Shown here: positions 49,201 through 54,661 of the stretch, piece by piece
Numbering within the stretch: position 1 is the first letter of the stretch
Layout: each line of letters begins with the position of its first letter
Made by a program: the position numbers and the translations under genes
DNA from: Paulinella micropora
Taxonomy: Eukaryota; Cercozoa; Imbricatea; Euglyphida
Assembly: GCA_009731375.1 (NCBI GenBank)
Contig: BJOX01000377.1
Location: 562,240-616,900, forward strand
Direction: 5' to 3'
DNA length: 54,661 nt
The notes under the pieces: generated by a model
Told to the model about the DNA's origin: nothing
What the model saw: only the letters and a program-made list of their open reading frames with translations
The model's database searches: none

Positions 49201-50564
49201 ACGAGAAGGCCAAGGCCAGGCTGGACGAGCAGGTGCAGCAGCAGCAGGCCGCCGAGAAACAGCTCCAGGAATCGCAACTGCATACCAGCCAACTCGAAAC
49301 CGAACTCAGCTCCAAGGACCAGCGCATAGCCGACCTGTTACAGAGAAGCAAGGCCCAAGAGGAAATGCTGCGCAGTGTACAGGAAAAAGAGGAGGCCGCG
49401 GTCGAGCAGCTCAATCGCCTGCAACAGGGCAGCGGTGCCGTGGAGACCAAACTAAAGGAACTCGAGAAGGAGCGCGACGAGAAACAGGCCAAGATACGCG
49501 AGCTAGAGACAGCCCTGCTGGAAAAAGACGCCTTTATCGACTCGGGCATCGTCGAAAGGCACAGGGCGGCCGAACAGCTTGACAAGCAGGACAACATGAT
49601 CGCCGAGAGCCTGACCGCCATGCACGAGATGGAGGAACAGCTCGCAGAGAAGGACGCGGAGATCGAGAAAATGCGCAAGGCGTACAACCGCCTGGTCGGA
49701 CAGAAAAACAAGGCGGTGCTGCAAGCGTCCAAGACCGACAGCAAGAAGCTCAAGGAAGCGCAAAAACGGGCCGACGACATGGGCAAGAAGAAGGGCTTGC
49801 TGCAGAGAGAAGTCAAGAGGCTCGGTTCCCTGCTGAGTGCCGCTACGGCCAAGGTTACCAGCGTGGTCTCGGCCGTGGTCGGCGGCGGCGACCAAGGAGA
49901 GGTCGAGCGGATGCGCGGCGAGATGGAGGAGCTGCGCAAGAGGGCGGAAGCGGCCGAGAAGAAGGCACAAGAGAGCGAGGCTAAACTTAAGAACTACGCG
50001 GAGCCCCTGCGGGAGTACATGCGCGCCCACCAAGAGAGGGACTTTCTGGCCATGCAGCGATTCGCGCTGCGCGAGGGGCTGGGCGCGGCCGGCATCAAGA
50101 AAGATAACATACACGACGAAGAGCTCGTCAACAGAGCGCTCGCCATTCACGTCACGTCGTACCTGAACAACAACCTCAGAGCGGCCGTCGACCGGCTGGC
50201 CGGCAACCGGCGCTACAACACCGTCGAGGAAAGGATGCTGGCCGCGGGCACGGAGCTGGCCAACTCTTTTGCGGCACACAAGGAAGTGATGGGCAACGGG
50301 CTGGACGATGGCAAGGTCATGGCCGAATTCACGAGCCAAGTGCGTGACAGGGTCGCGCGCGAACTCAGCACCGGCGAGAGACCCGCCGCGGAGCAGCAAG
50401 GAGAAGAAGAGCCGACAGCGCCCCGTCCCAGCAAGAGGGCTCGTACGGGCAAAGAGGAAGTGGCCGAAGATCAAGGGGAGGCCCCACCAGACGACGAAGG
50501 CGGCAAGAAGAAAAAGAAGAAGAAACAAGAGAAACGAGCCTCGAGAAGGCATAAACCGTACTAA
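46213..50564 (+). CDS. Large coiled-coil protein with Pro/Arg and internal repeats (contains a gap)
   Basis: About 1,450 aa. The first residues (MPPSFYTTAPW, then RQEDKESLSRKL) precede a 10-N gap (46295-46304) after which the frame changes, so the gap is not exactly ten bases. After the gap there are four PPPPRSRSAS-type repeats, a Gly-rich run, and four units of about 33 residues sharing PFPPGG/D, then AAEP. Residues about 330-1200 are Gln/Glu/Lys-rich heptads, predicted as a very long coiled coil. The C terminus is a basic nuclear-signal-like end (KKKKKKQEKRASRRHKPY). No enzyme motif is seen. It is probably a scaffold, tegument or tape-measure-like structural protein. Reverse-strand frames inside are shadows. 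Confidence 0.75.
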
Positions 50565-50579
50565 CAGAAAAGTTTGTTT

Positions 50580-50594
50580 TAAAATTCTCTGAGT
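50580..50594 (+). promoter_or_regulatory. Late-type promoter box variant TAAAATTCTCTGAGT
   Basis: It ends 15 bases before the ATG at 50610. It matches the first twelve positions of the consensus and deviates in the last three. Confidence 0.5.
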
Positions 50595-50609
50595 ACACTG
50601 TAATTAAAA

Positions 50610-50873
50610 ATGCACCACTTGCAAAGTTTCAACCCGCAGCTCGCGCTAGCGCTAGGCAAACTGAACGAAAAGGAACTGAGGCAGGCCGGCCGCAAGTGGC
50701 AGAAAGAGGCACAGGCCGAACAGAAAGTGCTCGAGGCCCTGCACAACACGATCGAGGAGGCGCCGCTCGAAAAGATCTTCCCGCCGCCCAAGGTGCAGGA
50801 CGCACAGATCCTGCTGAAAATCTCGCCCGAACAGGCCAGGCAGTGCGAAGCGGTCCTGAACGGCACCAAGTAA
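50610..50873 (+). CDS. Small unknown helical protein
   Basis: An 87-aa, mainly alpha-helical protein (LALGKLNEKELRQAGRKWQK, EAQAEQKVLEALHNTIEE) with no recognised family. It is one of a run of short genes separated by about 45 bases, each with its own upstream box, in the virion block. It may be a small structural or scaffold protein. Confidence 0.6.
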   Translation: MHHLQSFNPQLALALGKLNEKELRQAGRKWQKEAQAEQKVLEALHNTIEEAPLEKIFPPPKVQDAQILLKISPEQARQCEAVLNGTK

Positions 50874-50880
50874 AAAAAAA

Positions 50881-50895
50881 TTTTATTCTCTGGTG
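50881..50895 (+). promoter_or_regulatory. Late-type promoter box TTTTATTCTCTGGTG
   Basis: It lies 26 bases upstream of the ATG at 50922. Between them is TTTTTAAATAAA (50899-50910), a second AT element that also precedes 53338 and, in variant form, 52258. It is the clearest example of the late box. Confidence 0.65.
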
Positions 50896-50921
50896 ACCCT
50901 TTTTAAATAAAACGAAGAGAA

Positions 50922-51509
50922 ATGGCCGCCCCGCAACGAGGACCCGTGCGCCTGGCGACTACCACCGACGAGAAGTCGGGCGCGCACCTCAACGATGCAG
51001 CGGAGCACGGTACTCAAACTGACCCGGTGGTCAAGACCGATGCCCTGGCCACTTCCTCTATCATCTACTCTGCACTCAACGGGATCCCCGAGGCCCAGCT
51101 GGATGACACGACGCGCAACATGAAGGGCATCGCCCAGCGCCTGAGCAAGAACAGTCTGTCCTCGTGGTACAAGGGCGCAGTCCTACTTGTTGGCACGGCG
51201 GCAGAGATCACAAACGTGTACGGCGACGAATTTTGCCAGACCAACTGTTTTGAGATGGTGGCCGCAGGTGGCATGGGCCCGCCGAACGCAGTCATGAGGC
51301 CATGGCTCACCGAGCTCAGGCGCAGCTACGGGAACGACTGGAATGGCTGTATGCAGGCCGCCAGAATGATCGAGGAGTACCAGGCCTCGAAAATGCGCGA
51401 CGAACAGTGGAGCAAGATCCCTTCGGTCTCTGCCTTCGAGCGCGAGGACGGCAACGTGCGCGGCTGGACCGGCATCAACAGGGCCAGCAACGAGCCTTTG
51501 GGCCTGTAA
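50922..51509 (+). CDS. Unknown protein, candidate minor virion protein
   Basis: A 195-aa protein with no recognised domain. It is hydrophilic and appears globular (WYKGAVLLVGTAAEITNVYG, EMVAAGGMGPPNAVMRPW, YGNDWNGCMQAARMIEEY). It is preceded by the canonical late box and followed by the KKRRRV-containing gene. The context suggests a structural or assembly factor. Confidence 0.6.
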   Translation: MAAPQRGPVRLATTTDEKSGAHLNDAAEHGTQTDPVVKTDALATSSIIYSALNGIPEAQLDDTTRNMKGIAQRLSKNSLSSWYKGAVLLVGTAAEITNVYGDEFCQTNCFEMVAAGGMGPPNAVMRPWLTELRRSYGNDWNGCMQAARMIEEYQASKMRDEQWSKIPSVSAFEREDGNVRGWTGINRASNEPLGL

Positions 51510-51550
51510 AAAAAGAAAGTTGTGTCTCTTTACGAGTATACATATAAGGA

Positions 51551-52207
51551 ATGGACCCTTTTGCTAATCTCGAGCCGCCGGCCGCAGAAGACGGCAAACA
51601 AGAATTGCCGCCAGAACAAGCGGAGGCTCCTCCTCCTACTCAACCCCCTCCCAAGAAAAGGCGGCGCGTGGCAGCCAGAGAACGCCAGCCGCCGCCGCAG
51701 CCACGGTTCGAGGAGGCCGAGGCGGTGCCCCTGCGCGACGACCCTGCCTACCGGCTCCTGTGCGCCTACGGCAAATCGGAGCTGATTGCACCCAAGCTCA
51801 AAAAGGCGGGGATCCCCTGCGAGCCGCGGGCGCTGCGCAAGGTGGCCCGCGCGCGTTTGCCCACGATCTTGGAGGACGCCGAAGAGGCGCTGGACGACTC
51901 GGCCGTGGACCAGATGTCCAACGTGGCCTTGAAGCAAGGGCTGACGTGCCTCGAGCGCCTGGTGTCGAGCCGCACGCGCTACCAGATTTCCGGCATGACC
52001 GACGAGTGCTTTGCCAACGAGCGGTGGCTCTTCTTGCTAGAACGCGCCAAGCTCAAGGCCGGCATCGGCATGACGAGGCTCGACCCAGTCACCGAGCTGG
52101 CCTTGATCACGGCCCAAACCGCGGCCATCGCGCACGCCCGCAACACCTCTGTTGTACTGGCAGCGGTAGACCTAGACACCCCAGCCCCCCCGACTGTAAA
52201 TCAATAA
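51551..52207 (+). CDS. Unknown protein with classical nuclear localisation signal
   Basis: A 218-aa protein. The first 45 residues are Pro/Glu/Gln-rich and contain PPPKKRRRVAARER, a classical monopartite nuclear signal. The remaining part is helical (ALRKVARARLPTILEDAEEA, QGLTCLERLVSSRTRYQI, ERWLFLLERAKLKAG) with no recognised domain. A nuclear destination would fit assembly or transcription in the nucleus. The upstream element (AAAGTTGTGTCTC at about 51515) is a weak version of the late box. Confidence 0.65.
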   Translation: MDPFANLEPPAAEDGKQELPPEQAEAPPPTQPPPKKRRRVAARERQPPPQPRFEEAEAVPLRDDPAYRLLCAYGKSELIAPKLKKAGIPCEPRALRKVARARLPTILEDAEEALDDSAVDQMSNVALKQGLTCLERLVSSRTRYQISGMTDECFANERWLFLLERAKLKAGIGMTRLDPVTELALITAQTAAIAHARNTSVVLAAVDLDTPAPPTVNQ

Positions 52208-52213
52208 AAAATA

Positions 52214-52228
52214 TTAAATTCTGTGGCG
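52214..52228 (+). promoter_or_regulatory. Late-type promoter box TTAAATTCTGTGGCG
   Basis: It ends 29 bases before the ATG at 52258 and is followed by TTTTTTAATAAGG, similar to the second AT element of the genes at 50922 and 53338. Confidence 0.55.
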
Positions 52229-52257
52229 CTGTTTTTTAATAAGGAGGACCAAACAAG

Positions 52258-52728
52258 ATGGACGAGATTGCCGGGACTGTCAGCGACACGTTCAGCATGG
52301 AGAACATCGCGCGCAGTGCTACTGCCGCGGCGTTCGCCTACTTTGCGACGCCGGTACTAGTGCAAAAGGACGCCCCCGTCTCTTTTGCGGCCGTGCCCGG
52401 GCTCAGCGGCGTGACCGTCAGCAAGTCGGTAGGCATGGCCATCATCGCGGCCGCAACGACCACGATCGTGGACGTGCTGCAGTCCCGTGTGCTCAATTCA
52501 ACACAAGAGGGCCGGCTGGCCCGTTACCCTTCCTTGGCCCTGCACGTGGTCGGTGGTGGTCTGATCTACAGCGTGATGCCGGGCCTGCTGGCGGGCGGCG
52601 GCATGCGGATGGCGCCTGGTGACACGGGCAAGCAGCTCTTTATGCTCGGCGCGCTCTCAGAAGTCGTGTCGCAATACGCCTACGAAAACTACCTAAACCC
52701 GGCCGGCGAGGGCCACTACCGCTTCTAA
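52258..52728 (+). CDS. Multi-helix membrane protein
   Basis: A 156-aa protein with about four hydrophobic segments (AAAFAYFATPVLV, VGMAIIAAATTTIVDVL, LHVVGGGLIYSVMPGLLAGG, LFMLGALSEVVSQYAY). The size and Gly/Ala-rich helices resemble small four-helix virion membrane proteins in other large and mid-size DNA viruses, but no named family is certain. It probably sits in a virion or assembly membrane. Confidence 0.65.
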   Translation: MDEIAGTVSDTFSMENIARSATAAAFAYFATPVLVQKDAPVSFAAVPGLSGVTVSKSVGMAIIAAATTTIVDVLQSRVLNSTQEGRLARYPSLALHVVGGGLIYSVMPGLLAGGGMRMAPGDTGKQLFMLGALSEVVSQYAYENYLNPAGEGHYRF

Positions 52729-52744
52729 CAAAAGAAAGCAAAAA

Positions 52745-52759
52745 TTAAAACTTGTGGTC
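52745..52759 (+). promoter_or_regulatory. Late-type promoter box TTAAAACTTGTGGTC
   Basis: It ends 14 bases before the ATG at 52774. It resembles the CTTGTGGC form of the box at 44724 (minus). Confidence 0.5.
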
Positions 52760-52773
52760 CTTCACTTAAGAAG

Positions 52774-53046
52774 ATGACCACGACTGTCGTGACACCAGAA
52801 GAAGCCCTAGCCGTGTGGGGAATCCTGGTCTTTGTGCTAGCGGTCCTGCTAGTGCTGCTGAAAAGAGCAAGAGCAAAAAAGCCGCCCGCCGTCGACCTAG
52901 ACGCCTACGTGCCGCTCGACGATGTCGACCAAGAGACAAGCGCTGTCGCAGCTGTTCGGTGCGCTGGAGACGGTGTTCCAAAAGTACGGGCTGTTGCGGC
53001 TCGAGGAGATCAAGGAACTGAAGCAGCTGCAGAGACTAGGTCTTGA
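52774..53046 (+). CDS. Small single-helix membrane protein, 3' end overlaps next gene
   Basis: A 90-aa protein. An N-terminal helix (VWGILVFVLAVLLVLLKRAR) is followed by a basic cluster and PAVDLDAYVPLDD. The last 40 residues are translated from a region also used by the gene at 52922 in another frame, and their composition looks like a shadow. The real protein may end sooner, or the two frames may be joined by a frameshift. It belongs to the virion block. Confidence 0.55.
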   Translation: MTTTVVTPEEALAVWGILVFVLAVLLVLLKRARAKKPPAVDLDAYVPLDDVDQETSAVAAVRCAGDGVPKVRAVAARGDQGTEAAAETRS

Positions 53047-53290
53047 ACAACAGGTCGAGGCCGTACAGACATGGTTCTTGCCTGCCTGGAAGGACGGCAA
53101 GCTCGCTGACTTTGTGCGCTCCGAGGCCGGAATCTGGGCCGAGCTCGCCTGCAAGTTCCGCGCGCCCACGCAGCAGCTCCAGCAGCTGCAGCAGCGCCTC
53201 GTGGCTAAAAGACAGTTGTGCCAGGACCAAGCCTTCCTGGGAGAAATTGCTGCTCTCTTGGCAAAAATATGTGCGGTCATTACGTATTAA
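52922..53290 (+). CDS. Small helical protein overlapping the previous gene
   Basis: A 122-aa, Leu/Gln-rich, largely helical protein (LSQLFGALETVFQKYGLL, LKQLQRLGLEQQVEAVQ, QQLQQLQQRLVAKRQL), likely coiled coil. It starts 125 bases before the end of the previous frame and lacks its own upstream box, unlike its neighbours. It could be reached by leaky scanning, or the two frames may form one frameshifted gene. Confidence 0.6.
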   Translation: MSTKRQALSQLFGALETVFQKYGLLRLEEIKELKQLQRLGLEQQVEAVQTWFLPAWKDGKLADFVRSEAGIWAELACKFRAPTQQLQQLQQRLVAKRQLCQDQAFLGEIAALLAKICAVITY

Positions 53291-53337
53291 AAAATTTTAA
53301 TCTTGCGCACGAATGTTTTTTAAATAAAGCTCTACGG

Positions 53338-53619
53338 ATGGGCAAGCGAGCTCGCGAACGCCGGACGGCCAAGCAGGCCGCGAAAAAGGAAGAAAGGCAA
53401 GAGAAAGAGACGGCCAAGCAAGAGGCCAAGCAAACCAAGGCCGACGAGCACGCCGCCAAGCGCGCGCGCATCGGCCGGCGCAAGTATGAGGACCGGGAGA
53501 ACAAGCAGCACAACAAGGAGGACCGGCAGAAGACCGCGCGCACGATGGGCGTGACCGTGCCGCTCGCGATCGGGGCCGTCGCGATCTCGGCCGCCGTGAT
53601 CATGTCAGGCAAAAAATAA
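53338..53619 (+). CDS. Basic protein with C-terminal membrane anchor
   Basis: A 93-aa protein. The first 70 residues are extremely Lys/Arg/Glu-rich (RARERRTAKQAAKKEERQ). A C-terminal hydrophobic segment (VTVPLAIGAVAISAAVIM) ends with GKK. A basic cytosolic or nucleic-acid-facing head on a tail anchor suggests a link between virion membrane and genome core. TTTTTTAAATAAA lies about 13 bases upstream, and a weak late-box variant (TTTTAATCTTGCGCA) precedes it. Confidence 0.65.
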   Translation: MGKRARERRTAKQAAKKEERQEKETAKQEAKQTKADEHAAKRARIGRRKYEDRENKQHNKEDRQKTARTMGVTVPLAIGAVAISAAVIMSGKK

Positions 53620-53624
53620 ATTAT

Positions 53625-53639
53625 TTTTATTTTCTGGTT
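53625..53639 (+). promoter_or_regulatory. Late-type promoter box TTTTATTTTCTGGTT
   Basis: It ends 21 bases before the ATG of the major capsid gene at 53661. This placement before the most abundant late protein supports the late-promoter reading. Confidence 0.6.
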
Positions 53640-53660
53640 GCCTTATATATTGACCAAACG

Positions 53661-54661
53661 ATGTTCGGCGGCAAGCGACAGAGCGAGACCGCGATGTTCC
53701 AGTCCGGAAAGAAGGCCAAGCTCGTGCAGGCCAATGACCGCGACCCAGCGACTGGCGCCACGGTCGTGGTGGCCCCGAAGCATGTCGTCAAGATGCCCAC
53801 GCGCCCCGTCTGGACGCAGACCATCATGACGCCCAAGCCCAACACCGCCGCGCTCGACAACACCGCCTACTTCTCGTTCATCCTCGATAACAAGTCCCCG
53901 GGAGCCATCCAGGACGCCACCCTTCGCTTCGAGATCAAGTTTGCGGCCACCGGCACGCCGACCGACTCCCGTGTCCTGCCAGTGCCCCTTTGGTTCGACC
54001 GTATCGAAATCTACGAAAGGGCCAGCGGGCAAGAGCTGGCTAGATACTACGGTGAGGTCTTGCACTTGCTGCTGAACACCCTGAGCCAAGAGGCGTTGGC
54101 GAGCATCAACGACATGTTCAACCAGAACATGTACGGTCGCCTGAGCTCGCGCGTGTGGCGCAGCGGCGATGTCCAGTGGTTCTACTTGCCAGTTGTTCAC
54201 TTGTTGATCAACGGCCTCGACCTCGATTTGAGCCACCTGAGGGGAGACCTGGAGGTCCGCTTCTACCCGCGCGGCTCGATCTTCGTCGAGGACCAGACGA
54301 CGCAGACCGTCCCTTGTACCGCGACGCTGGAGGAAGTGCGCCTGATCTCCTCGTCCACGATCATGCCCAACGGTATGTTGGTGGGCAAGCACCCAGACAA
54401 AATCGGCAAGACTGTGCGCCACCAGTACCTGGACTACGTACAATTCATTGATCACGGTAAAGTGATGCAGCCGTCGTCCAGAGTCACGGTCGATTTGGAC
54501 CAGTTCAACCATCGATGCGGAGCGTTGTTCGTGTACCTGCGCCGCTCGGGCCTCCAGACGGGCTACGACGCCGGTGCCGTCACCTACAACCCCGACCGCG
54601 CCTATGAAGCGACCGGGCGTCTGCTCAAGTGCGAGGCGCTCGGAGACACCGCGACGATCGA
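53661..54661 (+). CDS. mcp: Major capsid protein (double jelly-roll), truncated by window end
   Basis: The first 333 codons of an open frame. Features of double jelly-roll capsid proteins are present: PVPLWFDRIEIYERASGQEL, then RYYGEVLHLLLNTLSQEA, a YLPVVHLLINGLDLDL strand pair, EVRFYPRGSIFVED, and the start of the second jelly roll (DYVQFIDHGKVM). The WFDRIEI opening is closer, from memory, to Polinton-like-virus and other small DJR viruses than to the usual nucleocytovirus capsid opening. The frame continues past the window. The capsid gene closes the visible morphogenesis block after the ATPase and small virion genes. Confidence 0.8.
   Translation, partial: MFGGKRQSETAMFQSGKKAKLVQANDRDPATGATVVVAPKHVVKMPTRPVWTQTIMTPKPNTAALDNTAYFSFILDNKSPGAIQDATLRFEIKFAATGTPTDSRVLPVPLWFDRIEIYERASGQELARYYGEVLHLLLNTLSQEALASINDMFNQNMYGRLSSRVWRSGDVQWFYLPVVHLLINGLDLDLSHLRGDLEVRFYPRGSIFVEDQTTQTVPCTATLEEVRLISSSTIMPNGMLVGKHPDKIGKTVRHQYLDYVQFIDHGKVMQPSSRVTVDLDQFNHRCGALFVYLRRSGLQTGYDAGAVTYNPDRAYEATGRLLKCEALGDTATI

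Noticed and set aside
46745-49939. Long reverse-strand frames (Ser/Leu/Cys-rich)
   Set aside because: They are antisense of the Glu/Lys/Gln-rich coiled coil, giving low-complexity Ser/Leu/Cys translations.

Overview
The window is eukaryotic nuclear DNA. Its background is AT-rich and loaded with microsatellites, and it carries two unrelated integrated dsDNA-virus-type elements. The host cannot be named from the sequence. There are no bacterial operon signals; gene starts lie close to short AT-rich boxes, as in eukaryotic DNA viruses.

Left element (1860-21869): a complete Polinton/Maverick of about 20.0 kb. It has 337-bp terminal inverted repeats that differ at one base, 5'-AG termini and a 6-bp target duplication (GTAACC/GTAACT). 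It carries a protein-primed family B DNA polymerase, a retroviral-type integrase, an FtsK/HerA-type packaging ATPase, an adenain-like cysteine protease, a double-jelly-roll major capsid protein and a penton-like minor capsid protein. Accessory genes are a long trimeric-fibre-like protein with an S74 chaperone tail, a second attachment-like protein, two GIY-YIG nucleases, two ExoX C-terminal-like proteins and small unknowns. Polymerase, fibre and integrase each carry frameshifts, mostly at short homopolymers, while the capsid, protease and ATPase genes are open.

Middle (21870-28470): no credible gene. It holds CT, GATA/TATC and TATATG microsatellites (about 22.0-25.5 kb), a diverged short repeat (25.6-25.95 kb), a 104-bp minisatellite with a hairpin in every unit (about 25.97-27.18 kb) and a 169-bp satellite in an alternating A-B-A-B order (27.78-28.46 kb).

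Right element (about 28.49 kb to beyond the window end): a compact GC-rich viral gene block of 22 genes, truncated by the window. Replication and expression genes come first: a fusion of a family A-like polymerase domain with a herpesvirus UL9-type SF2 helicase, the large subunit of ribonucleotide reductase, a candidate ssDNA-binding protein, a PCNA-like clamp, VLTF2-like and VLTF3-like late transcription factors, and a protein with the full R-K-R-H-Y catalytic set and layout of a telomere resolvase (protelomerase). Morphogenesis genes follow: an A32-type ATPase, a 1.45 kaa coiled-coil protein, several small basic or membrane proteins and a double-jelly-roll major capsid protein cut by the window edge. 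A palindrome GATTTAAATC lies in the divergent promoters of the first block, and a 15-bp box near TTTTATTCTCTGGTG precedes most genes of the second. This looks like early and late promoter classes.

VLTF2, VLTF3, PCNA, RNR and A32 point to Nucleocytoviricota or a sister group. The polymerase-helicase fusion, the telomere resolvase and the Polinton-like-virus-type capsid protein are not the usual nucleocytovirus toolkit. This combination is the best candidate in the window for an undescribed viral lineage, possibly with hairpin-ended linear genomes.
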